The notes under the pieces are model-generated. The model was not told where the DNA came from. It did not search any database and worked only from the letters and a program-made list of their open reading frames with translations. DNA of 64,000 bases from Desulfovibrio sp. A2 (lineage in GTDB: Bacteria; Desulfobacterota; Desulfovibrionia; Desulfovibrionales; Desulfovibrionaceae), in contig NZ_AGFG01000035.1 in NCBI RefSeq assembly GCF_000226255.1, forward strand, positions 1 through 64,000, in the 5' to 3' direction. Positions within the stretch are counted from its first letter, which is position 1; each line of letters begins with the position of its first letter. This document shows, one piece after another, positions 8,411 to 17,357 of the stretch. Made by a program: the position numbers and the translations under genes.

Positions 8411-9967
8411 ATGCACGCTTCCCATGCTCCGTCCGGTCCCTCCCCGTTTGCCCCGTTCCTTGCGCTGGCGCGTTCGCCCCGCCAGGGCATCGCCCTGGCC
8501 TGCGTGCTGGCTGGCGTACTGCTGGCGCTGTACCCGCCGTCATCCATGCCGCCACAGGCCGCCCGCCCCGCCGGACTGGCGGTGGGGGCCATCGGGCTGT
8601 GGGTTACCGCCGTGATTCCCGAATACCTCACGGCGCTGCTGTTCTTCCTGCTGGCCATCCTGCTGCGCGCGGCCCCGCCCGCCACGGTGTTTTCCGGGTT
8701 CCATTCCGCCACGTTCTGGCTGGTGTTCGGCGGGCTGTGCATGGGCGCGGCCATGCACCACACCGGCCTTGGCGCGCGCATCGCCCGAGGGCTGCTGACG
8801 CGCACCGGGTCGGGCTACGCCGCGCTGGTCTGGGGGCTGGTTCTGGCGGGCGTGCTGCTGTCGTTCGTCATGCCCTCGTCCATGGGACGCATCGCCCTGC
8901 TGGTGCCCCTGGCCGTGTCGCTGGCCGAAGCGGCGGGTTACGGAACGGACACGGCGCAGCGTACCGGCATCGTGCTGGCCGCCCTGTTCGGCGCGCTGCA
9001 ACCGGCCTTCGCCATCCTGCCCGCCAACGTGCCCAACATGATCCTGGCGGGCAGCGCGGAAAACCTGTTCGGCCACACCCTTACCTACGGGCGTTACCTG
9101 CTGCTGCACTTTCCCGTGCTTGGCCTGCTGAAGACCGTGCTGATCGGGATGGCGGTGCTGTGGCTGTACCCGCCCCATGCCTCGGCCCCAAGTTCCGGAC
9201 GCTCGCCAGGCCGCCGCATGAACCACATCGACGCGGGGGGCACGGCATCGGATTCCAGACCTGCTGGCGCAGGCCGCAGCGGCCCGGCGGCATCCATGAC
9301 CGACGGCGGCCCCGCGTCCTCTCCAGTCACTCCGGCCACCCCGGCCACTCCGGCGGAACGGCGGCTGATGGCGGTGCTGACCGTGGCCGTGGGCCTGTGG
9401 GCCACGGACTTCCTGCACCACGTCTCGCCCGCGTGGATCAGCCTGGGGGCCGCCATTCTCTGCCTGTGGCCGCCGCTGGGCCTTACCGGCAAACAGGCCA
9501 TCACCAGGGACATGAGCATGGCGCCGCTGCTGTTCGTGGCGGGCATCATGGGGCTGGGCGCAATGGTGGCGACATCGGGCCTGGGGCATCTGCTGGTGCG
9601 CGCCATGCTGGACGCGCTGCCGTTGGCGCAGGGGGAACCGGCCCGCAATTTCGCCGTGCTCACGGGGTACGCGATGGTCACCGGCCTGCTGACCACCCTG
9701 CCGGGCATACCCGCAGTGCTCACCCCGCTGGCGGGCGACCTGGCCGCCGCATCCGGCCTTGGGCTGGAGACCGTGCTGATGACCCAGATCGTGGCCGTGT
9801 CGTCCATGTTCCTGCCCTACCAGTCGCCTCCCCTGGTGGTGGCCATGCAACTGGGCAGCGTTCCTTCCGGGCACATGACCCGGCTGTGCCTGCTGCTGGC
9901 CGCCGTCAACGTGGCGATACTGCTGCCGCTGCAGTACCTGTGGTGGCGCTGGCTGGGTGTGATCTAA
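8411..9967 (+). CDS. SLC13/DASS-family anion or dicarboxylate transporter
   Basis: 518 residues from ATG 8411, which follows the likely cleaved-free N-terminal Met and keeps the first membrane helix intact. About eleven to twelve hydrophobic segments fall in two halves, split by a polar, low-complexity Ala/Gly/Pro/Ser loop of about 60 residues (around 265-325). Each half has the family's re-entrant loop: FVMPSSMGRIALLVPL and the LPANVPNMIL motif in the first, TTLPGIPAVLTPLAG in the second. Members import sulfate, citrate or C4-dicarboxylates with sodium. Substrate is uncertain. Confidence 0.85.
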   Translation: MHASHAPSGPSPFAPFLALARSPRQGIALACVLAGVLLALYPPSSMPPQAARPAGLAVGAIGLWVTAVIPEYLTALLFFLLAILLRAAPPATVFSGFHSATFWLVFGGLCMGAAMHHTGLGARIARGLLTRTGSGYAALVWGLVLAGVLLSFVMPSSMGRIALLVPLAVSLAEAAGYGTDTAQRTGIVLAALFGALQPAFAILPANVPNMILAGSAENLFGHTLTYGRYLLLHFPVLGLLKTVLIGMAVLWLYPPHASAPSSGRSPGRRMNHIDAGGTASDSRPAGAGRSGPAASMTDGGPASSPVTPATPATPAERRLMAVLTVAVGLWATDFLHHVSPAWISLGAAILCLWPPLGLTGKQAITRDMSMAPLLFVAGIMGLGAMVATSGLGHLLVRAMLDALPLAQGEPARNFAVLTGYAMVTGLLTTLPGIPAVLTPLAGDLAAASGLGLETVLMTQIVAVSSMFLPYQSPPLVVAMQLGSVPSGHMTRLCLLLAAVNVAILLPLQYLWWRWLGVI

Positions 9968-9990
9968 GCGGTTGCCGCCCGGAAAAACAC

Positions 9991-10022
9991 CGACGCCGCC
10001 CCCCGGCCGGGGAGCGGCGTCG
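9991..10022 (-). terminator. Convergent terminator between transporter and ihfA
   Basis: Stem of 9 bp (9991-9999 with 10014-10022) plus an inner CCCC/GGGG extension. Read on the minus strand it is followed within a few bases by TTTTT, so it best serves ihfA; it may also stop the transporter transcript from the left. Confidence 0.7.
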
Positions 10023-10065
10023 AAAACCCTTGCGGCCCGTGGCCGGGCGGGTGCGCGCGGACGCG

Positions 10066-10359
10066 CTATTCGTCGTTCAGTTCGGCGCGGAACTTGCGCG
10101 ACAGGCGGAACACCACGACCTTGCGCGGGGGCAGGGTGATGGTTTCGTCGGTCTGCGGGTTGCGCCCCTTGCGGGCCTTCTTGTCGTAGGCCTCGAACTT
10201 GCCGAATCCGCTTATGAGCAGGGCATGATCCTTCTTGATCGCCTGCTTCATGATGCCGAGAAGCGACTCGACAACGCCTTTCACTTCGGCGCGGTTCCTG
10301 TCGGTCTTTTCATAGATGGCATCGACGATTTCCGCCTTGGTCAGGGTCTTGCCGCTCAT
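10066..10359 (-). CDS. ihfA: Integration host factor alpha-type DNA-bending protein
   Basis: 97 residues. The HU/IHF fold is obvious: TKAEIVDAIYEKT dimerisation helices, the core GFGKFEAYDKKARKGRNP entering the DNA-gripping beta arm (with the intercalating Pro in RNP), and RKVVVFRLSRKFR at the end. Length and the RKFRAELN tail favour IHF-alpha over HU. The frame is open far upstream, but an AGGAC site before ATG 10359 and the conserved N-terminus fix the start. It follows the HIT gene by 26 nt on the same strand. IHF would also be relevant to the sigma-54-type promoter of glnN in this window. Confidence 0.88.
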   Translation of the reverse strand: MSGKTLTKAEIVDAIYEKTDRNRAEVKGVVESLLGIMKQAIKKDHALLISGFGKFEAYDKKARKGRNPQTDETITLPPRKVVVFRLSRKFRAELNDE

Positions 10360-10385
10360 ACTGTCCTCCGGGCCGGTGCTTCCGG

Positions 10386-10805
10386 CTACTCCATGCGTTC
10401 CCTGATGGCCTTCGCGAGCGCCTGCATCTCGTCGATGCTGCCGTACTGCCCCTGCGGCCACAGTTCGTGGCCGTCGCCGGGAAAGCGGGGCACCAGATGC
10501 CAGTGGACGTGGAACACCACCTGTCCCGCCGTCGCGAAGTTGTTCTGGAATATGTTCAGTCCTTCCGCTCCGGTCGCCTCCATGACGGCACGGCCAACAC
10601 GCTGCTGGGCGGCGATGATGTGCTCGCCGAGCCGCGCTGGCATGTCGAGCACCGTGCGGTGATGTTCCCTGGGAACGATCAGCGCATGGCCCCGGTTGAC
10701 GGGCCCGATGTCCAGAAAGGAGAGCACGTGGTCGTCGGCGTAGATCTGCGCGCAGGGAATTTCGCCACGCACTATCCTGCAGAAAATGCAATCGGACTGG
10801 GACAT
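10386..10805 (-). CDS. HIT-family nucleotide hydrolase
   Basis: 139 residues, usual length. Contains the N-terminal zinc-type start CIFCRIVRGEIP, HALIVPREHH in the core and the histidine triad HVHWHLVPR. HIT proteins of this group hydrolyse AMP-linked nucleotides such as adenosine phosphoramidate or Ap4A. It is the first gene of a two-gene minus-strand unit with ihfA. Confidence 0.93.
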   Translation of the reverse strand: MSQSDCIFCRIVRGEIPCAQIYADDHVLSFLDIGPVNRGHALIVPREHHRTVLDMPARLGEHIIAAQQRVGRAVMEATGAEGLNIFQNNFATAGQVVFHVHWHLVPRFPGDGHELWPQGQYGSIDEMQALAKAIRERME

Positions 10806-11134
10806 GGATTCTCCGTCACATGGAACACTTTGAAATCATTCGGCCGCGCGTACCGGCGCGAAGCGGCGGGCATGTAACTAGTTATATACACAGTCAAAGC
10901 CGCAACCGCAAGTAAAATCTTGCAAGATTATGCCGGGTTGCCACGCCTTGCGGCACAAGGGCTTCCGTGCCATCGTCACCAGTGGGGCATGCCACCGCAC
11001 CCCTTTCCGGGGTCAGACCATGTCGCACCCTACCGCTAAAGGTAGGGAAAATACCGTGGCCTGTGGGCGGAATCCGCCCCGACGGTGCATCCAAACACGC
11101 CCCGATAGTAACACATCAGCAACACAAGGCAATC
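10806..11134. promoter_or_regulatory. Divergent control region between HIT/ihfA and a radical SAM gene
   Basis: 329 bp without a gene. It contains a 14-bp perfect palindrome AATCTTGCAAGATT at 10916-10929, a candidate operator, in a short AT-rich patch. A 7-bp hairpin (11028-11034 with 11041-11047) lies nearer the radical SAM gene. No confident promoter boxes were found. Confidence 0.35.
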
Positions 11135-12355
11135 ATGTCGGCGTTGATTTTTCCGGTTCCGGAGCCCGTTTGCGCCAGTTGCGCCAGTTGCGGCGGTCGC
11201 GACGGTCGCGGCGGTCGCCCAGCCGCCCCGCGTCCTGCCGCCGGGGCGGAAACCGCACGGGGCGCAGCGTTGCCCCCCGCTGCGGCAAGAGCCGGAACAC
11301 CCCGCAACCGGCCGCGCATCTTGCCGATTTTTCTGCCCTTTGCCGGGTGTCCCAGCCGTTGCGTGTTCTGCGCGCAAGACGTGCAGACCGGCCAGCGTGG
11401 GGGGGCGGATTCCATTGCCCGCGCCATGGAACAGGCGGAGGCGCGCCTGAAGCAGGAAGCGCGGACCATGGACACAGCGCGGGAAGCGGACGCCACGCAA
11501 CCGGCACCCGGCCCGCTGGAAATCGCCTTCTACGGCGGCACCTTCACCCTGTTGCCCGAAGCGGAGCGCGCCGCCTGTCTGGAGCTTGCCGCCCGCTGGC
11601 GTGAACGAGGAGTCGTTTGCCGGGTTCGCTGTTCCACCCGGCCCGACGCCGTGACGGAACGCGGCCTCGCGAACCTGCGCGCGGCGGGCATGGACTGCGT
11701 GGAGCTTGGGGTGCAGAGCTTCGACGATGCGGCGCTGTCCGCCGCCAGCCGGGGCTACGCCGGATCCGTGGCCCGCGCCGCCTGCGCCATGGTGGCCGGG
11801 GCTGGGCTGCAACTGGGGGTGCAACTGATGCCCGGCATGCCGGGGGTGACGCCGGAAGTATTCCGCGCCGACGTGCGCACCGCTCTGTTGCCGGACAACG
11901 CCGGGGCGCATCCGCTGGCGTCCTTCCTGCGCTTCTACCCCTGTCTGGTGCTGCGGGGCACGCCGCTGGCCGAGCGCTGGCGGGCCGGGGACCATGTGCC
12001 GTGGACGCTGGACATCACGGTGGACGCCCTGGCCGACGGCCTGCTGGCCGCCTGGGCGCGCGGGGTGGCCGTGGTGCGCATGGGCCTTTCGCCCGAAGAC
12101 GGCCTGGACGACGCCGTGCTGGCCGGGCCGGTGCACCCGGCGCTGGGGCAACTGGCCAAGGCCGAGGCCCTGCGCCGCCACGTGGCCGCGCAGGTGGCCC
12201 GGCTGCCGGGGCCGCCCGTCCGCTTCGGCGTGCCGCGTCGGTTGCGCGGGCTGCTGTGGGGCCACGCCAACGGGCTGGTGGACGCCTACGCGGCCATGGG
12301 CATCACCCGCGCCATGGTGTACTGGCGCGACGACGACAATTTTTCGCTGGAATGA
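11135..12355 (+). CDS. Radical SAM protein of the Elp3/MiaB-like group
   Basis: 406 residues from ATG 11135. After a low-complexity N-terminal stretch (to about residue 60) comes LPIFLPFAGCPSRCVFCAQ with the CX3CX2C cluster motif around residues 72-80. It is followed by EIAFYGGTFTLLP (the GGE-like SAM-binding strand) and GMDCVELGVQSFDDAAL, standard for the barrel. The C-terminal part carries VRFGVPRRLRGLLWGHANG. Similar proteins occur widely in anaerobes as uncharacterised oxygen-independent radical SAM enzymes; the substrate is unknown. Not linked to the radical SAM cluster further right. Confidence 0.8.
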   Translation: MSALIFPVPEPVCASCASCGGRDGRGGRPAAPRPAAGAETARGAALPPAAARAGTPRNRPRILPIFLPFAGCPSRCVFCAQDVQTGQRGGADSIARAMEQAEARLKQEARTMDTAREADATQPAPGPLEIAFYGGTFTLLPEAERAACLELAARWRERGVVCRVRCSTRPDAVTERGLANLRAAGMDCVELGVQSFDDAALSAASRGYAGSVARAACAMVAGAGLQLGVQLMPGMPGVTPEVFRADVRTALLPDNAGAHPLASFLRFYPCLVLRGTPLAERWRAGDHVPWTLDITVDALADGLLAAWARGVAVVRMGLSPEDGLDDAVLAGPVHPALGQLAKAEALRRHVAAQVARLPGPPVRFGVPRRLRGLLWGHANGLVDAYAAMGITRAMVYWRDDDNFSLE

Positions 12356-12359
12356 CGAA

Positions 12360-12390
12360 GGCGGCCACCCCGCACTCCGAGATGGCCGCC
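12360..12390. terminator. Possible convergent hairpin
   Basis: An 8-bp stem (12360-12367 with 12383-12390) and 15-nt loop, between the convergent radical SAM and uracil-DNA glycosylase genes. No T-tract, so weak support. Confidence 0.35.
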
Positions 12391-12418
12391 GCCGCAAAAC
12401 CTTCCTTTGCCCGACTGC

Positions 12419-13516
12419 TCACCAACGGATGGGAACTTCCCCCCGCGCCGCCAGCCAGGCGTTGACCCGCGAAAAATGGCCGCACCCGAAGAACCCGCGC
12501 GACGCCGACAGGGGCGAAGGATGCGCCGCCGTCAGCACCAGCTGCGCCGGATGGGTCACCAGTTCGGCGAACCCGTGCGCGGGCCTGCCCCACAGCAGAA
12601 AGGCGCACGGCTGCGGCCGCGCGCCCAGCGCTGCCATGATGCCCCGCGTCACCACCTCCCACCCCAGCCCCGCATGGCTGTTGGGCTGCCCCTCTTCCAC
12701 GGTGAGCACCGTGTTCAGCAGCAGCACGCCCTGCGCGGCCCAGCGCGAGAGATTGCCGGAAGGGACGGAGGATGGGGTGGCGAACGGAGCCAGCAACGGC
12801 GCGCCTGCGCGCGTGCCGCCAGCCACACCCGACGCGGCAGCCGCCTGTTCGCCGCAATCGGCGGCCACTTCCTTGAAGATGTTGCGCAGGGAACGCGGCA
12901 GGGGCACCCCGTCGGCAACGGAAAAGGCCATGCCGTGAGCCTGCCCCGGCCCGTGATAGGGGTCCTGCCCCAGGATCACCACCCGCACCGCGTCCCATGG
13001 CGTGGCGCAGAGCGCCCGGAACACGTCGGCGCGGGCGGGGTAGATGGTGCGCCCCTGCGCGCGCAGGGTTTCGACCATCGCCAGAGCTTCAAGATGCTTT
13101 CGGGCGGCCAGTTCCGCTACATGGTCCGGCCAACCGGTACCCGCCAGCGGGTCGGGCCCGGCCAGCACGGCGGGGTCGGGCCCAGCCAGCGCGGCGCCAG
13201 CTGGAATGACAGGCGCACGGAACGGTGCGGAACGTGCGGGTGCACCGGCTGCGCGGCCGGACGCGCCCTTGGGCGTCCCGCCGGGCGAGGCGGTTGCGCC
13301 AATCGGGCCGGTCGGGCCAATCGGGGCAGCCGGGGCGGGTCCATCCGCCTTGCGCGGCCTGCCGCGCCGCCGGGGCGCTGCCTGCGGCTGGGCGTCTTTC
13401 ATGGGCGATGATGCCGCTTCGGGCGATGGCGCTACACTGGCCGCAGCCGACCGCGCATCCCCCCCCGTCTCCGCCCCCCTCGCCGGGCCGTCCACCAGAA
13501 TCCTGCGCCGGGCCAT
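12419..13516 (-). CDS. ung: Uracil-DNA glycosylase, family 1, with long N-terminal extension
   Basis: 365 residues against about 220-230 for typical UNG. The catalytic core begins near residue 128. It has VVILGQDPYHGPGQAHGMAFSV (seen as GQDPYHGPGQA, with the catalytic Asp), VLLLNTVLTVEEGQPNSH and the DNA-intercalating loop HPSPLSASRGFF. The first ~120 residues are Ala/Pro/Gly-rich with a RRRGRPRK AT-hook-like stretch near residue 49-56, so they may be disordered and DNA-binding. A further insert of about 30 residues lies before NLSRWAAQG. An internal Met at 39 could be the true start. It begins directly after the aminotransferase stop, so the two form one transcript. Confidence 0.9.
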   Translation of the reverse strand: MARRRILVDGPARGAETGGDARSAAASVAPSPEAASSPMKDAQPQAAPRRRGRPRKADGPAPAAPIGPTGPIGATASPGGTPKGASGRAAGAPARSAPFRAPVIPAGAALAGPDPAVLAGPDPLAGTGWPDHVAELAARKHLEALAMVETLRAQGRTIYPARADVFRALCATPWDAVRVVILGQDPYHGPGQAHGMAFSVADGVPLPRSLRNIFKEVAADCGEQAAAASGVAGGTRAGAPLLAPFATPSSVPSGNLSRWAAQGVLLLNTVLTVEEGQPNSHAGLGWEVVTRGIMAALGARPQPCAFLLWGRPAHGFAELVTHPAQLVLTAAHPSPLSASRGFFGCGHFSRVNAWLAARGEVPIRW

Positions 13517-14719
13517 CTACAGGGCCGCCACCCAGTGCTGGATGCGGTCGAAGGCCTCGGTCAGTTCCGCCTTGTCCATGCCGAAGGACAGCCGCAGGTG
13601 TCGTTCGCCCGTGGGACCGAACGAACCGCCCGGCACGGTGATCACCCGCGCCTCTTCCAGCATGCGCCGGGCCACGGTCATGGAGTCGGCGTCGGTGAAG
13701 GTGTAGCGGGCCATGGCGTAGAACGCGCCGCGCGGCGGCACGTAGGTGAAGTGCGGGGCCAGCGCGTCAAGGCGGCGGCAGGTCAGGTCGCGCCGGGCGG
13801 CCAGGGCCGCGCGCATGATGTCCACGCAGGCCTGCGGTCCGGTCAGCGCCGCAAGGGCCGCGTGCTGCGACACGGTGGGCGCGCACACCGCCGTGGCGTC
13901 GTGCACCTTCAGCAGCTCCGCCATCCACGCGGCGTCGGCGGCCACGTAGCCCACGCGCCAGCCGGTGAGCGCGTACTTCTTGGAAAAGGAATTCACGGTG
14001 ATCACGTGGCGGCGCAGCTCCGGCTGGCCCACGGGAGAAAAGCGGCGCGTGCCCGGCGCCTCGCCATACACCATGTAGTCGTAGGTGTCGTCCACGATGA
14101 GCACCAGGTCGCGCTCCAGCGCAAGGTCGCACAGGGCGCGCACGTCGGCCTCGTCGTACACCCCGCCGGTGGGGTTGCCGGGGCTGCACACGATGATGGC
14201 CCGTGTGCGCGGGGTGACGGCGGCGCGCACCGCGTCCACGTCCAGCCCCCAGTCGGCGGCGCGCAGGGGCACGTGCACGGGCACGCCCTCTGCCATCAGC
14301 ACCTGCTCGGCGTGCGAGGCGTAGCCCGGCGAGGGAATGATGACCTCGTCGCCGCGCTCCACCACCGTCAGCATGATCATCACCAGCGCTTCCATGGCCC
14401 CCACGGTGACGCCGATTTCCGTCTCCGGGTCGAAGCGCGCTCCCTTGCGGGCCAGGATGTCCGCCGCGATGGCCTCGCGCAGGGCGGGCATGCCGGGTTG
14501 CAGGCTGTAGCGCCCGGCCGTGGGGTCGTCGCGCAGGGCGCGGCACACGGCCTCCACGATGTGGTCCGGCGTGCGGAACGAGGGAACGCCCTGCCCCAGC
14601 GACACGCAGCCGCCCACCTTGGCGGCCAGCATGGGCATGAGCTTGGTGGCGGAAATGCGGATGTTGCGCACGCGCTCGGCAACGCGCAGGGAAGATTGCG
14701 AAGACGCGATGTCGGACAT
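13517..14719 (-). CDS. PLP-dependent class I aminotransferase (aspartate/aromatic type)
   Basis: 400 residues from ATG 14719; the frame extends upstream but the family starts at the MSDIASSQSS region. Fold-type I features: SPGYASH, CSPGNPTGGVYDEADV (SPGNPTGG, cofactor-binding Asn), VDDTYDYMVYGE and the PLP lysine in SFSKKYALTGWRVGY. It ends with LRLSFGMDK, the substrate-carboxylate Arg region. Members act on aspartate or aromatic amino acids; the precise substrate is open. Directly upstream of ung in one operon. Confidence 0.88.
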   Translation of the reverse strand: MSDIASSQSSLRVAERVRNIRISATKLMPMLAAKVGGCVSLGQGVPSFRTPDHIVEAVCRALRDDPTAGRYSLQPGMPALREAIAADILARKGARFDPETEIGVTVGAMEALVMIMLTVVERGDEVIIPSPGYASHAEQVLMAEGVPVHVPLRAADWGLDVDAVRAAVTPRTRAIIVCSPGNPTGGVYDEADVRALCDLALERDLVLIVDDTYDYMVYGEAPGTRRFSPVGQPELRRHVITVNSFSKKYALTGWRVGYVAADAAWMAELLKVHDATAVCAPTVSQHAALAALTGPQACVDIMRAALAARRDLTCRRLDALAPHFTYVPPRGAFYAMARYTFTDADSMTVARRMLEEARVITVPGGSFGPTGERHLRLSFGMDKAELTEAFDRIQHWVAAL

Positions 14720-15023
14720 GGTTCGGCTCCGGTGACTAAGAGAAGTCGGCAGAAATGGGCGAAAGTGGAGAAATGGCCGCGCGGGTGGGCAAGCTCCGCG
14801 TTGCGCGCGGGCGCCCGGCGGCACGATGCGTCGGCCAGCAATGGGCTATACCCGCCCGCGCCGCGCTCCGCAACGCGCGGGGCGGAGGAGCTTCCGCACG
14901 GGCAAGGCCCGAAGCCCGCTCCCGCGCGTCGTCCCGCACCCTTGCATCGCCCCGCGCACGGTGGCACCCTGACGGCACGGCTGCGCAAACGGATGCACCC
15001 GTTAGCCACTCCCCGAGGTCCGC
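14720..15023. other. Intergenic, no feature recognised
   Basis: 304 bp between the divergent aminotransferase and YaeQ-like genes. It is very GC-rich, and I saw no convincing promoter, hairpin or small gene. It must hold both promoters. Confidence 0.4.
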
Positions 15024-15716
15024 ATGAAGTACACCTGCACCATCGAACATCTGCCCGGATCGCGCCCGCTGGAGATGCCGCCCCGGCTGCCGCGCCATGT
15101 GGCCGGGCACCGGGCAGGTTACGACACCGCCTTCGGCATGAACGCCGCGCCGGACACCGGTGACTACAGCGACTATGGCCAACGCCCTGTGCCCGCTTCC
15201 GGCCTGCCCCTGCCGGTGCGCGACCGAATCGTGCTGGATGCGGCCCCCGGCGAAGTGCCGTGGCATATCGCCCTGAAATTTCTGGGCTACCTGCTGTACC
15301 GGGAATGGGAACCGCGCGTGGAGGAAGGCGTGGGCTGGCACTACAAACCGGACCTGGTGGCGCTGGACGCGGCGGGGAACATCCGCCTTTGGCTGGACTG
15401 CGGGAACATCGCGGCGCGCAAGACCGACCGGGTGGCCGCCAAGCTGGGCGAGGACACGCCCTTCCGCATCCTGCGCCGGACCGAGAACGACGCGCGGCAA
15501 CTGGCGGCCACGCTGGCGGGCAAGGTGCGCCACCCGCAGCGGGTGCGCCTGATAGCCTTTGACGCGGGGTTCGTGGACGCCATAGCGGCGGGGCTGGACA
15601 GCACCAACCGCATCAAGGCCCTGCGCGGGGCCGACCGGCTGGACCTGACCTTCGAGACGCGGCAGGACCGGCTGGAACTGCACAGCCGGTTGCATGTGCT
15701 TGAACTGAAGGGATAA
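15024..15716 (+). CDS. YaeQ-like PD-(D/E)XK-fold protein
   Basis: 230 residues. The C-terminal two thirds follow the YaeQ pattern: a helix HIALKFLGYLLYRE, then YKPDLVALDAAGNIRLWLDCGN and the basic helix AARKTDRVAAKL, corresponding to the YaeQ core of D, E/D and K. It ends with long strands and helices DRLELHSRLHVLELKG. YaeQ proteins adopt a restriction-endonuclease fold and their activity is not settled. The N-terminal ~75 residues look specific to this lineage. Stand-alone gene followed by a strong hairpin. Confidence 0.65.
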   Translation: MKYTCTIEHLPGSRPLEMPPRLPRHVAGHRAGYDTAFGMNAAPDTGDYSDYGQRPVPASGLPLPVRDRIVLDAAPGEVPWHIALKFLGYLLYREWEPRVEEGVGWHYKPDLVALDAAGNIRLWLDCGNIAARKTDRVAAKLGEDTPFRILRRTENDARQLAATLAGKVRHPQRVRLIAFDAGFVDAIAAGLDSTNRIKALRGADRLDLTFETRQDRLELHSRLHVLELKG

Positions 15717-15777
15717 ACCTGCCTGCGACCAGCGTTCACCCCCCCATGAAACGTTTTGAAGACGGGGGGAGGGTACG

Positions 15778-15821
15778 GGAGGGGGGAGGAAATTTTTGGA
15801 AAAGTTTCCTCCCCCCTCCCT
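15778..15821. terminator. Convergent hairpin terminator
   Basis: A perfect 16-bp stem (15778-15793 with 15806-15821) with a 12-nt loop, between the convergent YaeQ-like and glcD-like genes. The stem starts with A/T pairs at the loop side, so the T-rich loop gives weak T-tracts on both strands. Probably bidirectional. Confidence 0.7.
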
Positions 15822-15846
15822 ATTCGTTCTTTCTTCAGGAGACTCT

Positions 15847-17265
15847 TTATCCGAACACCTTGCCGGGGTTCATGATGCCTTGGGGGTCGAACACCTGGCG
15901 GATGCCCTGTTGCAAGCGGATGGAGGCGGGGGAAAGTTCCAGGGGCAGCAGGTGCTTCTTGGCCTCGCCGATGCCGTGCTCGCCGGAAATGGTGCCGCCC
16001 AGTTCCAGCACCTTGCCCACCAGGGCCACGATGCCCTGCTCCACCATGTCGCGGGTGTCGCGGGTGGGGGCGGTGACGTTGAGGTGGATGTTGCCGTCGC
16101 CCGCGTGGCCGAAGGCGAAAATCTCCATGCCATAGCGCTGCTCGAACTCCGGCAGCGCGGCCACGAGGTCGGCGATGGCCCCCAGAGGCACGGCCACGTC
16201 CTCGGACATGTACAGGGCGGCATAGTCGTGGATGCGCAGCGACACCTGGCGGCGCGCCCCCCAGACCCTGGCGCGGGTTTCCTCGTCGGCGGCGGGCAGC
16301 ACGTGGGTGGCGCCCTGCTGGCGGCAGATGCCGGCCACCAGATCAAGCTCGGGCACGATCTGCTCGCGCGCGCCGTCCAGTTCGATGATCAGCAGCGAGG
16401 GCTTGTCGCCGGGCACGGGGATGGGCAGCAGCTCGCCCAGTAGGCGGATGCAGCGGTGATCCAGGAATTCGATGGCCGAGGGCAGGTGCCCGGAGCCCAG
16501 CACGGCGGCCACGCCGCGCATGGCGGCGGCCATGTCCGGAAAGGCCACGGCCATGCTCACGGTGGCGGGCGGCAGGGGCACCAGCTTCAACGTCAGGGCG
16601 GTGATGACGCCCAGCGTGCCTTCGGACCCGCACAGCAGGTGGGCCATGTCGTAGCCCACCACGCCCTTGCGGGTGCGCACCCCGGCGCGCAGCAACTCGC
16701 CGTCGGGCAGCACGGCCTCCACGCCCAGCACGTAGTCGCGGGTGACGCCGTACTTGACGCAGGCCGGGCCGCCCGCGTTGGTGGCCACGTTGCCGCCGAT
16801 GGTGGAACGGTCCATGCCCGCCGGGTCGGGCGGGTAGTACAGGCCCTGTTCGGCGGCGGCGTCGCGCACGCGCTGCGAGATGACCCCCGCCTCCACCTCG
16901 GCCACCAGGTTGCGGGGGTCGATGGCGCGGATGCTGTTCAGGCGCTCCAGCGACAGCACCACCCCGCCGCGCACGGCAAGGCAGCCGGCCGCAAGGCCGG
17001 TGCCGCCGCCGCGCGGAATGACCGGGATACCGTGGGCGCTGGCGCAGCGTAGCAGCGCCTGCACCTGCGCCACGGATTCCGGCAGCACCACCAGGTCGGC
17101 GGGGGCGCGCAGTTCCGAGGCATCGCGGTCGTAGGGTTCACCGGGGGCGTGCAGCACGGCGGCTTCGCCCACGGCGGCCACGATGGCGGCGCGGTGGGCG
17201 TCGGTGAGCACGAAGCGGAGGGCGGAATCAAGGGCCGGGGACGGCGAAGATGTCTGATGGGGCAT
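15847..17265 (-). CDS. glcD: FAD-linked oxidase, GlcD / D-lactate dehydrogenase type
   Basis: 472 residues. N-terminal FAD-binding PCMH domain with VIPRGGGTGLAAGCLAVRGG and TIGGNVATNAGGPACVKYG. C-terminal domain has the metal-binding FGHAGDGNIHLNV and GTISGEHGIGEAKK, ending NPGKVFG. Members oxidise glycolate or D-lactate and pass electrons to partner Fe-S subunits or the quinone pool. No GlcE/GlcF partner is adjacent. It stands downstream of the amino-acid ABC operon on the same strand with a 92-nt gap. Confidence 0.9.
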   Translation of the reverse strand: MPHQTSSPSPALDSALRFVLTDAHRAAIVAAVGEAAVLHAPGEPYDRDASELRAPADLVVLPESVAQVQALLRCASAHGIPVIPRGGGTGLAAGCLAVRGGVVLSLERLNSIRAIDPRNLVAEVEAGVISQRVRDAAAEQGLYYPPDPAGMDRSTIGGNVATNAGGPACVKYGVTRDYVLGVEAVLPDGELLRAGVRTRKGVVGYDMAHLLCGSEGTLGVITALTLKLVPLPPATVSMAVAFPDMAAAMRGVAAVLGSGHLPSAIEFLDHRCIRLLGELLPIPVPGDKPSLLIIELDGAREQIVPELDLVAGICRQQGATHVLPAADEETRARVWGARRQVSLRIHDYAALYMSEDVAVPLGAIADLVAALPEFEQRYGMEIFAFGHAGDGNIHLNVTAPTRDTRDMVEQGIVALVGKVLELGGTISGEHGIGEAKKHLLPLELSPASIRLQQGIRQVFDPQGIMNPGKVFG

Positions 17266-17357
17266 GGCGGCACGCTGGCCCGGCCGCGCGTCAGGGGCGT
17301 GCGCCGCCGGGCTTCGTCACCGGGCGGGACCGGAGAGGAAAACCGGCGCGCGGCGCG

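Noticed and set aside
7978..10662. A very long plus-strand frame crossing the MarR, transporter and ihfA genes
   Set aside because: It ignores three well-supported genes and is Arg/Pro/Ala-rich noise.
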